Assembly (NCBI RefSeq): GCF_003355515.1
Contig: NZ_CP031367.1
Span: 124,001 to 188,000, forward strand
DNA length: 64,000 nucleotides
Reading direction: 5' to 3'
Source: Aliarcobacter trophiarum LMG 25534
GTDB taxonomy: Bacteria > Campylobacterota > Campylobacteria > Campylobacterales > Arcobacteraceae
Shown: in pieces, positions 45,793 through 54,490 of the stretch
Position numbering within the stretch: the stretch's first letter is position 1
Layout of the letters: every line of letters starts with the position of its first letter
Notes under the pieces: generated by a model
The model's input: only the letters and a program-made list of their open reading frames with translations
What the model was told of the DNA's origin: nothing
The model's database searches: none
Program-made: the position numbers and the translations under genes

Positions 45793-46836
45793 ATTATAAA
45801 TACTATCTCTTTCAACTGGAATGAATCCAGAGTTTCTGATTAAATCTACAAACTCATTTTGAGCAATACCATGTTTGCTTTTTGCTCCTGCTGCACTTTG
45901 AATTGACTCTTTTTCAATAGTCCCATCCACATCATTCGCTCCAAACTCTTGAGCAATAAGTGCTAGTTTAACTGTAGAAGTTGCCCAATATGCTTTTATA
46001 TTTGGAATATTATCTAGTAAAATTCTTGAAACTGCATATGTTTTTAAAATCTCATTTGCAGTAACTGGCTCTTTTACTTTTAAATAGTTATTTTCTGTTT
46101 GAAAAACAAGAGGGATAAATGCATTAAATCCACCAGTAATATCTTGTAAATCTCTAAGCCTTAAGATATGATCAACTCTATTTTCTCTACTTTCAATATG
46201 TCCAAAAAGCATAGTTGCATTACTTTTTTTACCTTTTTCGTGCCAAAGCTTGTGAATTTTTAGCCAATCTTCGCTACTTACTTTTCCTCCACAAATTCTT
46301 TTTCTAACTTTTTCATCGAAAATCTCAGCTCCTCCCCCTGGCATTGAATCTATTCCACTTTTTATCATAGTATCAATAATCTCTTCATGGCTTAAGTTAT
46401 ATTCACTACTTAAAAAGTGTATCTCTGCTGCAGTTAAAGCTTTTATATGAATATTTGGGAACTCTTTTTTGATTTTTTTAAAAATATCCATATACCAATT
46501 TAGCCCTGTATTTGGGTTATGAGCTGAAACTATATGAACCTCTTTTATACCATTTTTAGATGAAGTTCTTACTGTTTGTAACATTTCATCGTGGCTTAAA
46601 GTGTATTGGTCTGGATTTTTTCTACTTGCACTATATGCACAAAATTGACAAACATCTTTACAGATATTTGTAGGATTTATATGTCTATTTATATTAAAGT
46701 AGGTCTTCTTTTGATGCTTTTCTTCTCTAATTTTATTTGCATAATATCCTAAAGTTATAATATCTAAATCAAAAAGTCTAACTCCATCTTCATAGTTTAA
46801 TCTAGCACCATTTTCCAGTTTTTCAATTAAAGTCAT
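45775..46836 (-). CDS. mqnE: Aminofutalosine synthase (futalosine menaquinone pathway)
   Basis: Radical-SAM enzyme that joins the chorismate-derived enolpyruvyl benzoate to adenosine (via SAM), making aminofutalosine for menaquinone. The cluster motif CKDVCQFCAYSASRK lies near residue 58, IKALTAAEI near 135 and SMPGGGAEIFDEKVR near 170. The 353-residue length fits. It resembles MqnC, but the CQFCAY context and SMPGGGAEIFD favour MqnE. The pathway is standard for this phylum. It follows the small hypothetical gene by nine bases on the same strand. Confidence 0.88.
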   Translation of the reverse strand: MTLIEKLENGARLNYEDGVRLFDLDIITLGYYANKIREEKHQKKTYFNINRHINPTNICKDVCQFCAYSASRKNPDQYTLSHDEMLQTVRTSSKNGIKEVHIVSAHNPNTGLNWYMDIFKKIKKEFPNIHIKALTAAEIHFLSSEYNLSHEEIIDTMIKSGIDSMPGGGAEIFDEKVRKRICGGKVSSEDWLKIHKLWHEKGKKSNATMLFGHIESRENRVDHILRLRDLQDITGGFNAFIPLVFQTENNYLKVKEPVTANEILKTYAVSRILLDNIPNIKAYWATSTVKLALIAQEFGANDVDGTIEKESIQSAAGAKSKHGIAQNEFVDLIRNSGFIPVERDSIYNELKVW

Positions 46837-46845
46837 AATATCCTC

Positions 46846-47163
46846 TTATTTACAATCAAAATCTTTTGTATATTTTTTATCTTTCTCTTTAGTTATAAAA
46901 CCTGTACATTGTTTATTTAGACTATTGTCAAAAAATGTTAGTTTATAAACATAGCTTTTTTCTTTAGTAACTGTATCTTCTGCATTCATTCGATTTACTA
47001 CTTTTAGGTTTTTAATATCTTTATGTCCTAAATCTACTAAAATCTCATTAAACTTCTCATTTCTTAAAGTATCCATTGAAATGAATATAAATATTGCAAG
47101 AAATATAAGAATAGAGATTAAAAGAATAGTTCTCTTAGGTAGTTTTCTCTTTTCAAGACTCAT
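46846..47163 (-). CDS. Hypothetical single-pass membrane protein
   Basis: Not recognised. It is 105 residues with a basic N terminus (SLEKRKLPKR), one membrane helix (about 12-30) and a soluble 75-residue domain containing two cysteines near its C-terminal half (KQCTGF and DFDCK). If the domain is periplasmic, these could form a disulfide. It overlaps the carbonic anhydrase gene by 11 bases and precedes mqnE, so it is inside an operon bioF-can-this-mqnE. Confidence 0.65.
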   Translation of the reverse strand: MSLEKRKLPKRTILLISILIFLAIFIFISMDTLRNEKFNEILVDLGHKDIKNLKVVNRMNAEDTVTKEKSYVYKLTFFDNSLNKQCTGFITKEKDKKYTKDFDCK

Positions 47164-47806
47164 TTTTAAACTCTTCTAGCGGCTTAAATGTACAATCACT
47201 TCCATCATAAAATTCTATAGTCCCATTTTCAATTTTATAGTACCATCCATGAATTTGTAAGCTACCTTCTTTAACTCTTTTTACTATATATGGAAATGTT
47301 AAAAGGTTTTCCATTTGGTAAACAATTGATACTTTTTCAGTAGTTCTATAGATATACTCTTTGTCATTCTTATCAGGAGCAGCTAAAAGTGTATATTCTC
47401 TAGCTTTTTTACCAAGTTCTAACCATTTTTTGATATTAATAAGCTCAGAACTATCTCCTAAATCTTTATATAAACTTCTACAAGCACCACAATAAGAGTG
47501 ACCACAGACAATAATATGTTTTACATTTAGTACATTTACAGCATATTCAATAACAGCACTGCTTCCATGATAATCATTATCTGGATTATATGGTGGTACG
47601 AAATTCCCAACATTTCTAAGAGTAAACATATCTCCTGGTTTTGTATCAAGTACAAGTTCAGGAGTAACCCTACTATCACTACAACCAATAAATAAAATAT
47701 CAGGGTTTTGCCCATCTTTTGTAAGTTGTTTTAAATCTGTCTCATATTTAGAAAATCTGGCTTCTCTAAACTTTTTATTACCTTTTACTAAATCATTTAT
47801 CTGCAT
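47153..47806 (-). CDS. can: Beta-class carbonic anhydrase
   Basis: Zinc enzyme that interconverts CO2 and bicarbonate. It is 217 residues with the zinc ligands in CSDSRV (Cys and the Asp/Arg dyad, near residue 42) and HIIVCGHSYCGAC (His and Cys, near 100), plus FTLRNVGNFVPPY. Useful in microaerophiles that need CO2 for carboxylations. The start overlaps the bioF end by 14 bases. Confidence 0.94.
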   Translation of the reverse strand: MQINDLVKGNKKFREARFSKYETDLKQLTKDGQNPDILFIGCSDSRVTPELVLDTKPGDMFTLRNVGNFVPPYNPDNDYHGSSAVIEYAVNVLNVKHIIVCGHSYCGACRSLYKDLGDSSELINIKKWLELGKKAREYTLLAAPDKNDKEYIYRTTEKVSIVYQMENLLTFPYIVKRVKEGSLQIHGWYYKIENGTIEFYDGSDCTFKPLEEFKNES

Positions 47807-48908
47807 TTAATTCCTTTATTAAATTAGAAACTTTTTTCAAATTATCACAATTTATATCTATTTTTGCAATAAGTCGAATAATCGCTTGTTTAACCGTTGG
47901 TTGTCGTATCGCACCAACCAAGAAGCCATTTTCTTTTAAGATATTTTGTATCTTTAAGACTTTTTTATTATCGTTTACTAATATTGGAATAATAAGTGAT
48001 TTTGAGCTTATTCCTAAATAGCTTTGGATTATACTTAAGTTTTCCTTAATTTTTTGCTTTAATGCTTCTCTATTTTTTAAAATATACTTTAAACTCTCAT
48101 ACCCTAAAGCAGTATCAAAAAGAGATGGTGCTGTTGAATAAATAATTGGTTTTGCTCTATTTTGCAAAAATTCAATAATATTTTTTGAAGCTAAAATATA
48201 AGCCCCATAAGAGCCATACGCTTTTCCCAAAGTTCCCATTTTTATATGGTTTTCTTCTATTTTGATATTATAATAGTCAAAAATTCCTAAAAGATTTTCT
48301 CCAATAACTCCGCTACTATGAGCTTCATCTACAATTAAGATAGAGTTATATTGATTTGCTAGAAGAAAAATTTCTTTTTTTGCTAAATTTCCACTCATAG
48401 AGTAAACACCTTCTATTGCAATAATTTTTCTTCCTTTTGTATCGCAATTTTGCAATTTTGATTCTAAATCTTTTTCATTGTTATGTAGAAATGTTATAAC
48501 TTGGTTGCTAGGAAGAAGCCTAGAGGCTAAAATTCCACTTGCATGATACTCTTCATCTATAAAAAGAGTATCTCCTTTTCGTACTAAGGCTTCAATCATA
48601 GAGATATTTGCTAAAAAACCACTTCCTACAATAACTCCACTTTCAAAACCATTGACTTTACAAAGTAGTTTTTCAAATTTCTTATGAATATTTGAGTATC
48701 CATTTACAAGCATTGAAGCTTTTGGTGAATAATAGTGATTTTTTAAAACTCTTTTATAAGCTTTTTTAAAAAGTATCCTATTTTTTGCTAGTCCCAAATA
48801 ATCATTTGATGCTAAATCTAAAAGATTTTTATTAAAAACAACTCTATGTCTAAATCTATTTGATTTCTCTATAATATTTAACTCTTTTTTATACAAAAAA
48901 CTCTCCAT
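47793..48908 (-). CDS. bioF: 8-amino-7-oxononanoate synthase-like enzyme
   Basis: PLP-dependent alpha-oxoamine synthase, probably condensing pimeloyl-thioester with alanine for biotin. It is 371 residues: LDLASNDYLGLAKN near residue 30, KASMLVNGYSNIHKKFEKLL, the VDEAHSSGVIG aspartate loop near 193, and the PLP lysine in MGTLGKAYGSYGAYI near 225. Short relative to E. coli BioF (384). No other biotin genes adjoin, so a related acyltransferase role (for example Kbl-like) cannot be excluded. Confidence 0.83.
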   Translation of the reverse strand: MESFLYKKELNIIEKSNRFRHRVVFNKNLLDLASNDYLGLAKNRILFKKAYKRVLKNHYYSPKASMLVNGYSNIHKKFEKLLCKVNGFESGVIVGSGFLANISMIEALVRKGDTLFIDEEYHASGILASRLLPSNQVITFLHNNEKDLESKLQNCDTKGRKIIAIEGVYSMSGNLAKKEIFLLANQYNSILIVDEAHSSGVIGENLLGIFDYYNIKIEENHIKMGTLGKAYGSYGAYILASKNIIEFLQNRAKPIIYSTAPSLFDTALGYESLKYILKNREALKQKIKENLSIIQSYLGISSKSLIIPILVNDNKKVLKIQNILKENGFLVGAIRQPTVKQAIIRLIAKIDINCDNLKKVSNLIKELNADK

Positions 48909-49008
48909 CTAGTAATCTTTGACATTGTAGAAAATAAAATTTTTAAAATGCTAGTTTACTGCTATTAAAATAAATTATAATTCTTTTGTACTAACAAAAG
49001 TATATCAA

Positions 49009-49047
49009 AAAGCCAAAGGTGTTTTTGCGACCTTCACCTTTGGTTTT
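49009..49047 (-). terminator. Terminator of thiS-yraN
   Basis: Stem ccaaaggtg / cacctttgg with flanking A/T pairs and a 13-base loop, followed on the minus strand by a T-run. It lies just after yraN in the 141-base gap before bioF. Nothing else is evident in the gap. Confidence 0.75.
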
Positions 49048-49049
49048 CT

Positions 49050-49382
49050 TCATATTGTAATATTTTCCAAAATCTCAATGCAATTATCAGTTACAACAAC
49101 AGCATTTATGCAAAAGGCTACATCTAATTTTTTTATTTGTAAATAGTAATATATGCTTTTTTTAATCTTAGATAGTTTTGATTTTGTTAAATTTTGTATT
49201 GCTAAATCAAATGTTTGAGCAGATTTTACTTCAAAAAAATGGTAAACATCATCTTTTTGTGCAATAATGTCTATCTCTCCTAGCTTTTTTGCATAAAAAT
49301 TTGTCTCAATTATAGTGAAATTTAGGTTAGTTAAAAAAGATATTGCCTTTTTCTCAGCAAAATCTCCTTTTTCACGACTCAT
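49050..49382 (-). CDS. yraN: YraN/UPF0102 nuclease-like protein
   Basis: Small protein of the restriction-endonuclease-like fold, 110 residues. It has the conserved start REKGDFAEKKAISFL, then the active-site-like GEIDIIAQKDDVYHFFEVKSA (Asp, Glu-x-Lys). Cellular role not established. It follows thiS by three bases. Confidence 0.88.
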   Translation of the reverse strand: MSREKGDFAEKKAISFLTNLNFTIIETNFYAKKLGEIDIIAQKDDVYHFFEVKSAQTFDLAIQNLTKSKLSKIKKSIYYYLQIKKLDVAFCINAVVVTDNCIEILENITI

Positions 49383-49385
49383 AAA

Positions 49386-49586
49386 TTAACCACCACCTAC
49401 AAAGTTTAAAAGTTCTATAATATCGTTTTCATTTGGTTTATAACTGTTCCAATTCTCTTTTTTTACTATATCCATATTTACAGCACATGCCATAACTTTA
49501 TCTTCTATTTTCAAATTTTCTATAATCTCTTGAAGATTTAAATTCTCTTCAAAAACTTTAATTTGTCCATTTATAATAACTTTCAT
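49386..49586 (-). CDS. thiS: Sulfur carrier protein ThiS
   Basis: Ubiquitin-like sulfur carrier for thiazole synthesis, 66 residues, ending FVGGG so that the C-terminal glycine can be thiocarboxylated. It starts MKVIINGQIKVFEENLNLQEII. I use the ATG at 49586, preceded by AGGAAG; a longer frame to 49628 adds an Asn-rich leader without a ribosome site. thiG, thiF and thiE are not adjacent, and the neighbour is yraN. Confidence 0.85.
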   Translation of the reverse strand: MKVIINGQIKVFEENLNLQEIIENLKIEDKVMACAVNMDIVKKENWNSYKPNENDIIELLNFVGGG

Positions 49587-49710
49587 CTTCTTCCTAATAT
49601 TATTGTTACGAATTATACTAATATTCATCTTATATCTATTTTATAGTGATTTGTAATTAAAAAGTAATCAATATTTCAATATAATAACAAATCAAAATAG
49701 GAGATATATT

Positions 49711-51195
49711 ATGGATAAAAAAACAAAGATTTTAGCAACACTAGGACCTGCTAGTAATAGTTTAGAGATGATAGAGAAGTTAATAGATGCTGGTGCAAAT
49801 ATGTTTAGGCTAAATTTTTCTCATGGAAGTCATGAGTATCATCAAGAGACTTTGGATAATATACGACAAGCTATGAAGAATAAGAGTAAAATAGTTGGAA
49901 TACTTCAAGATATCTCAGGACCAAAAATAAGAGTTGGTGAATTAAAAGAGCCATTTAATTTGGAAAGTGGCGATGTTATTACATTTTATGATAAAGAGAT
50001 TATAGGAGAAAAAAAAGCTCCAAAAGATTATATTGTATCAATTAACTATCCAGATATTTTGAAAAAAATCAAAGTGGATGAATATATCTATTTGTATGAT
50101 GGAATTATAAGAGCAAAGGTAATTGAAACTACACCAAAAGTAAAAGCACGAATTGAAAACAGTGGAACATTAAGCTCACGAAAAGGAGTTAACTTCCCAA
50201 ATACAGTTATAAATATAGAAGTTATTACAAAAAAAGATGAGCAAGATATTGCTTGGGGAGTTAAAAATAGAGTAGACTATTTTGCTATATCATTTGTTCA
50301 AAGTGCAAAAGATATGAAAAGAGCGAGAGAGCTTTTAAATGGTTATGATGGAAAACTAATAGCAAAAATAGAGAAATTTGATGCAGTTTCAAATATAAAA
50401 GAGATAATAGATGCAAGTGATGGAATAATGGTAGCAAGGGGAGATTTAGGAATAGAAGTTCCTTATTATGATGTTCCTACTATTCAAAAAATGCTTATTC
50501 GTAAATCAAATGCTGCAGGAATTCCTGTAATTACAGCAACTCAAATGCTTTTATCAATGACACAAAATGAAAGAGCAACTAGAGCTGAAATCTCAGATGT
50601 TGCAAATGCTGTTTTAGATGGAACAGATATTGTAATGTTAAGTGAAGAGAGTGCAGTTGGAGAAAATCCTACAAATGTTGTTGAGACAATGCATAATATT
50701 ATTCTTAAAACAGAAGAGATTTTTAATCATAAAAAAAGAGATCATATGCCTTATTTGGATGAGTTTGATGTAATTCAAGCAACAGTTACAAAATTGGCTG
50801 ATGATTTAAAAGCAGATGGTATTTTGTCTCTTACAAGTAGTGGAAACTCTGCTAGAAAGATGTCAAGATATAAACCAAAAACTCCATTATATACTTTTGC
50901 TCATAACAGTGAAACTCTTACAAGACTTTCAGCACTTTGGGGAGTTATTCCAATAACAACTATAAAAGAAGCCCAAGCTTCTAAGATGATTCAAAAGATG
51001 TTAAGAAGTTTGGAAAAACGAGGAATATTAAATAAAAAAGGTTTATATATTTGTACGGTTGGTTATCCTGTTGGAATTCCAGGAAGTACAAATACAATTA
51101 AAATTTTAACTCCTAGTGAAATAGGATATTATATGAATTTTAAAGAGAATAGAGAAAAAAGTAAGATTGAAAAAAAAGAGAAAAAATATAAATAA
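49711..51195 (+). CDS. pyk: Pyruvate kinase
   Basis: PEP + ADP to pyruvate + ATP. It is 494 residues: KILATLGPASNS at the start, MFRLNFSHGSHEYH near residue 31, LQDISGPKIRVGEL near 70, LIAKIEKFDAVSNI, the metal-binding VARGDLGIEVP near 242, and the PK signature ITATQMLLSMTQNERATRAEISDVANAVLDGTD. A lysine-rich extension (EKSKIEKKEKKYK) ends the protein. Monocistronic with a clear terminator. Confidence 0.96.
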   Translation: MDKKTKILATLGPASNSLEMIEKLIDAGANMFRLNFSHGSHEYHQETLDNIRQAMKNKSKIVGILQDISGPKIRVGELKEPFNLESGDVITFYDKEIIGEKKAPKDYIVSINYPDILKKIKVDEYIYLYDGIIRAKVIETTPKVKARIENSGTLSSRKGVNFPNTVINIEVITKKDEQDIAWGVKNRVDYFAISFVQSAKDMKRARELLNGYDGKLIAKIEKFDAVSNIKEIIDASDGIMVARGDLGIEVPYYDVPTIQKMLIRKSNAAGIPVITATQMLLSMTQNERATRAEISDVANAVLDGTDIVMLSEESAVGENPTNVVETMHNIILKTEEIFNHKKRDHMPYLDEFDVIQATVTKLADDLKADGILSLTSSGNSARKMSRYKPKTPLYTFAHNSETLTRLSALWGVIPITTIKEAQASKMIQKMLRSLEKRGILNKKGLYICTVGYPVGIPGSTNTIKILTPSEIGYYMNFKENREKSKIEKKEKKYK

Positions 51196-51218
51196 AAGAG
51201 AGCTTTTGCTCTCTTTTT
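51194..51218 (+). terminator. Terminator after pyk
   Basis: Perfect 10-bp stem aaaagagagc / gctctctttt with a TTTT loop and T-run, overlapping the stop codon. Confidence 0.88.
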
Positions 51219-51269
51219 AAATTAGATGAATATAGAATAAGGTATGCCTTATGCCAATAAAAACTTATA

Positions 51270-51431
51270 TTATAACTTTATCCAGTCCCTATCATCATCT
51301 TCCTCAAACTCTTCATCAATATAATCATAAAAAGTTTTGCCCCAAAAAATAAATGATGATAAAAAATCTACTATATAGAAATCTTTCATATTAATAGAAC
51401 CGTTCAAAGTAATTTCCTTGTTTGTTTTCAT
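51270..51431 (-). CDS. Small acidic-tailed protein, 53 residues
   Basis: Unrecognised small ORF. From the ATG at 51431 it starts MKTNKEITLNGSINMKDFYIVDFLSS and ends in a very acidic tail (DEEFEEDDDRDWIKL). A TATAAT lies about 20 bases upstream and AAAAGG just before the start; the frame continues to a TTG at 51473, but that lies upstream of this -10. It is divergent from the sensor kinase. Whether it is made as protein is uncertain. Confidence 0.45.
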   Translation of the reverse strand: MKTNKEITLNGSINMKDFYIVDFLSSFIFWGKTFYDYIDEEFEEDDDRDWIKL

Positions 51432-51490
51432 TAACCTTTTCGGCAAAATAATTATATATGAGCAAAATGTCAATGGTGTGGCAAAAGTAA

Positions 51491-51507
51491 TAATTTATGA
51501 TAAATTA
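51491..51507. repeat. Inverted repeat between the small acidic gene and the kinase
   Basis: TAATTTA-TGA-TAAATTA, perfect 7-bp arms, about 50 bases before the kinase start in a divergent gap. It could be an operator, but in AT-rich DNA such palindromes are common. Confidence 0.3.
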
Positions 51508-51555
51508 CTACTAATTTAAACTAAAATTGAGTAGAATTAAATTTTAGGAGAGAAT

Positions 51556-53145
51556 TTGAATATAAAACTACCAAAATCATCAACTTTACTATTTATAAAC
51601 ATACTGATTTTTTTAAGTATAACACTTTTTGCATATTCTATACTACTTGAAAATATAAAGATAAATAATGTAAAGAATCAAGAGATACTTTTTTTTCAAA
51701 TAAAAGAGAAGAGTTCTGCACTTTTGACAAAGGTTTTACAAAAGTATCATAAACAAAAAGAGCTTATAGGAAATAAGCATATGTTTGCCTTAACTCTTTT
51801 TGAACAAGGTTTAGATATTGATGAGATAAAAAAGATTTTAAATCAAGATTTTGAGCAAGAGAAGTTTGAAGTTATTTTATTAAATAGAGATTTAATAATA
51901 GAAGATAGCTCTATTTTTACAGATATTGGTACAAATTTATCTCTACTTAAAAAGCAGTTTGAAAAATTTGAAAATAGTGATAATATAGATGTTTCAATAC
52001 CTGAGTACTCTTTGGAGTATTTAAATTTTGTAAGTTATTCGACTTCTAAATTAAAAGATGGTAGATATTTACAAATATCATATTCATATGGTAAATTTCT
52101 TGATGAATTAAGAGATATACAGGAGTTTATAAATAGTTCTACGATTATTAAAAAATCGATATCTTATATTATTTTTAATGGTTATGTTGGTAATTTTGCT
52201 TTTAAAATGGTTCCTACATATAAACAAACAATTGAAGAGTTGGAAAATAGATTAAAAAAAGGGAATGAACTTCTTGAAGCTTTAAAGGGTAATAGCTATA
52301 TCTCTTATTATAAAGAGAGTAAAGAGGAGAAGATACATATAGCATATTTACTTCAAGATAGCCCAATATATGATGATGCAGAGATTCTATATTGTATAGT
52401 TTTTGATGAAAATGATTATAATAAAGATATCTTTTACCTAAGATTGTTCTCCTTTTTTGTTTTTATTTCTGGAGCAACTGCAATCTATTTAACTTATAAA
52501 TTAAGAACAAAAGAGTTACTTCTAAACTATAAAGATAAATTTATAGCTCACTCTATTCATGAGATTAAAACTCCACTTTCTATTATCACTATAAATACTC
52601 AGCTAAGAGAGAAGTTATATGGAAGTGATAGATATACAATAAAGATAGATGGTGCATTAAAAACTTTAGAAAACTCTTATGAAGATATGACTTTTTTACA
52701 TACAAAAGATAAAATAGAGTACGAGATTATAGAGATTGATCTTAAAAGAGCTTTAGAAAATCGTGTAAAATATTTTGATACAATTGCAAATTGTCAAAAT
52801 AGAAAGATAGAGCTTATAGCTTATAATAATCTCTATCCAACAATGAGTAAGATAGAGCTAAATAGACTTGTAGATAATAATATATCAAATGCTATAAAAT
52901 ATTCACAAATTGGTTCAACAATATCTATAATTTTGAAAAATAATACTCTTGAATTTCATTCAAAAGGTGCTAAAATAGAAAATCCAAAAGAGATATTTAA
53001 AAGATATAAAAGAGAAGATAAAAATACAGGTGGACATGGTTTAGGATTGGCAATAGTTAGTGATATTTGTAAAAAATATAACTTTGATATAGAAGTAGAG
53101 AGTAAGAACTCTATAAATACTTTTAGATATATTTTAAATATTTAA
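51556..53145 (+). CDS. Sensor histidine kinase
   Basis: Membrane kinase of 529 residues paired with the response regulator just downstream. A first membrane helix (about 10-32) and a large periplasmic sensor of about 265 residues precede a second helix (about 297-315). The H-box is AHSIHEIKTPLSIITI (His near 335), the N-box is DNNISNAIKYSQ, and the G-box is GGHGLGLAIVSDI. No HAMP is evident. The start codon is TTG with GGAG five bases upstream; the next start would lose the membrane helix. The stimulus is unknown. Confidence 0.88.
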   Translation: MNIKLPKSSTLLFINILIFLSITLFAYSILLENIKINNVKNQEILFFQIKEKSSALLTKVLQKYHKQKELIGNKHMFALTLFEQGLDIDEIKKILNQDFEQEKFEVILLNRDLIIEDSSIFTDIGTNLSLLKKQFEKFENSDNIDVSIPEYSLEYLNFVSYSTSKLKDGRYLQISYSYGKFLDELRDIQEFINSSTIIKKSISYIIFNGYVGNFAFKMVPTYKQTIEELENRLKKGNELLEALKGNSYISYYKESKEEKIHIAYLLQDSPIYDDAEILYCIVFDENDYNKDIFYLRLFSFFVFISGATAIYLTYKLRTKELLLNYKDKFIAHSIHEIKTPLSIITINTQLREKLYGSDRYTIKIDGALKTLENSYEDMTFLHTKDKIEYEIIEIDLKRALENRVKYFDTIANCQNRKIELIAYNNLYPTMSKIELNRLVDNNISNAIKYSQIGSTISIILKNNTLEFHSKGAKIENPKEIFKRYKREDKNTGGHGLGLAIVSDICKKYNFDIEVESKNSINTFRYILNI

Positions 53146-53164
53146 TAATTTTAGGGGAAATTTT

Positions 53165-53800
53165 ATGAAAATATTTTTACTTGAAGATGATTTTGCTTTA
53201 AACGATTCAATAAAGGATATGCTTGAATTTGAGGGTTTTGAAGTTGATTCTTTTTATGATGGTCAAGTTGCACTTGAAAATATAAGTAAAGATTATGAGC
53301 TTTATATTCTTGATATTTTTGTTCCAAATTTAAATGGAATTTTACTTTTAGAGAAGATTAAACTTGCTAATAAAGACTCAGTAGTCTTTATTATGAGTGC
53401 AAATATTGATATCTCAACTATAAAAGAGGCATATAATAAAGGTTGTGATGATTATCTTAAAAAGCCTTTTAATATTCAAGAGTTGCTTTTCAAGCTTAAG
53501 AAATTTAATAAGAATAGTGATATTTTTAGATTTGATGATGATATCTTATTTGATATGAAATCAAAAAAAATTATACATAATAATAAAGAGATTGAACTTA
53601 CAAAAAATGAGAGAAATTTTCTTCATCTTCTAATATGTAATCAAGGCAAATGTGTAAACTATAGTTTAATTGAGAATGTTGTATATGATGGAGATTTTAA
53701 AACTTTAGATGCTATTAGGAGTTTGATAAAAAGGCTTAGGAAAAAACTTCCTAAAGAGATAATTTTTAATAACCTTGAAGAGGGTTATTACATAAAATAG
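53165..53800 (+). CDS. OmpR/PhoB-family response regulator
   Basis: Receiver domain (1-115: LLEDDFALN acidic pair, acceptor Asp in YILDIFVPNLNG, KPF lysine) joined to a winged-helix DNA-binding domain (about 125-211, ending NNLEEGYYIK). Length 211. It follows the kinase by 19 bases, so the pair forms one two-component system. Targets unknown. Confidence 0.9.
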   Translation: MKIFLLEDDFALNDSIKDMLEFEGFEVDSFYDGQVALENISKDYELYILDIFVPNLNGILLLEKIKLANKDSVVFIMSANIDISTIKEAYNKGCDDYLKKPFNIQELLFKLKKFNKNSDIFRFDDDILFDMKSKKIIHNNKEIELTKNERNFLHLLICNQGKCVNYSLIENVVYDGDFKTLDAIRSLIKRLRKKLPKEIIFNNLEEGYYIK

Positions 53801-53806
53801 AGCTCT

Positions 53807-54079
53807 CTAATTTTTTAAAAAGCTCTTCATTTTTTTTATTTTTTTCATATCTTCTGAAGCTATATTTTGTTGTTCTTTTAAGAAATTTAGATTTCTAAAA
53901 AAAAGCTCTTCCAAATTCTCAAGCTCTTTAGAATTTAAATCTAAACTCTCTATAGTGTTGTGATTTTTGAAATAATCATTGTGCCAAACTACTAAAGCAT
54001 CAGCTTTTTCATAAGAGTCTAGTGAATCAATATAGATTAATTCACTTAAAAGTTTTAAAGACCAGTCTCTTCTTTCCAT
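53807..54079 (-). CDS. FliT-like flagellar chaperone candidate
   Basis: Helical protein of 90 residues, overlapping the fliS end by 25 bases. There is no strong family motif, but size, helicity and the position after fliD-fliS are those of FliT, the cytoplasmic export chaperone of the cap protein FliD. The sequence ends in a basic helix (EDMKKIKKMKSFLKN). The function is inferred from position. Confidence 0.55.
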   Translation of the reverse strand: MERRDWSLKLLSELIYIDSLDSYEKADALVVWHNDYFKNHNTIESLDLNSKELENLEELFFRNLNFLKEQQNIASEDMKKIKKMKSFLKN

Positions 54080-54411
54080 GCGTCTATTAATCCTTGTACA
54101 ACTTTTATAACTTGATTGATTGAATTTAGATTATCATCAACACCTGCACTAAATAGTGTCTCTATTTGATATAGATAAAGACCATCTAAATAGTAGGCAA
54201 CTTCTCCTCCATCAAAATCTAAAACATTTCTAAGCTCATCAAAGATTGCAATTGATCTATTTATATAAGTAAATTTTTTTTCAACATCACCGCTATTTAT
54301 TGCACTCTTTGCAAATGATAGATACTTTATAACACCTTCATAAAGTTTTAAAACAAGTACATAAGGGTCATCAGATACTGCATTTTGTTGATTATATAAT
54401 TCAATCCCCAT
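54055..54411 (-). CDS. fliS: Flagellin export chaperone FliS
   Basis: Cytoplasmic chaperone that binds the flagellin C terminus before export. It is helical, starts MGIELYNQQNAVSDDPYVLVLKLYEGVIKYLS, and has RSIAIFDELRNVLDFDGGEVAYYLDGLYLY. I use the ATG at 54411 (118 residues). A TTG 15 bases upstream is part of the TTGGAG ribosome site. A TATAAT about 35 bases before the start is a likely promoter. Confidence 0.92.
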   Translation of the reverse strand: MGIELYNQQNAVSDDPYVLVLKLYEGVIKYLSFAKSAINSGDVEKKFTYINRSIAIFDELRNVLDFDGGEVAYYLDGLYLYQIETLFSAGVDDNLNSINQVIKVVQGLIDAWKEETGL

Positions 54412-54445
54412 AAAATTCAACTCCAAAACAATTTATTTTTAGTAT

Positions 54446-54451
54446 ATTATA
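54446..54451 (-). promoter_or_regulatory. Candidate -10 element of fliS
   Basis: TATAAT on the minus strand, 35 bases upstream of the fliS ATG. No sigma54 (GG-N10-GC) or sigma28 motif is evident in this gap. Confidence 0.45.
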
Positions 54452-54465
54452 TATTTACTTAAATG

Positions 54466-54489
54466 CAAGATGGTTTAAAAACCATCTTG
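54466..54489 (-). terminator. Terminator after fliD
   Basis: Stem caagatggttt / aaaccatcttg just downstream of the fliD stop, followed on the minus strand by catttaag, a weak T-run. Confidence 0.65.
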
Positions 54490-54490
54490 T

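Noticed and set aside
45775-46836. Assignment of the radical-SAM gene as MqnC
   Set aside because: MqnC is close in sequence, but the CQFCAY cluster context and SMPGGGAEIFD fit MqnE better; confidence lowered accordingly.
48982-48999. Small inverted repeat (cttttgt / acaaaag) between yraN and bioF
   Set aside because: Short AT-rich stem without T-run; the stronger terminator next to it explains the gap.
51432-51473. TTG start extending the small acidic protein to 67 residues
   Set aside because: The added codons run over a TATAAT element, so this segment is more likely promoter than coding.
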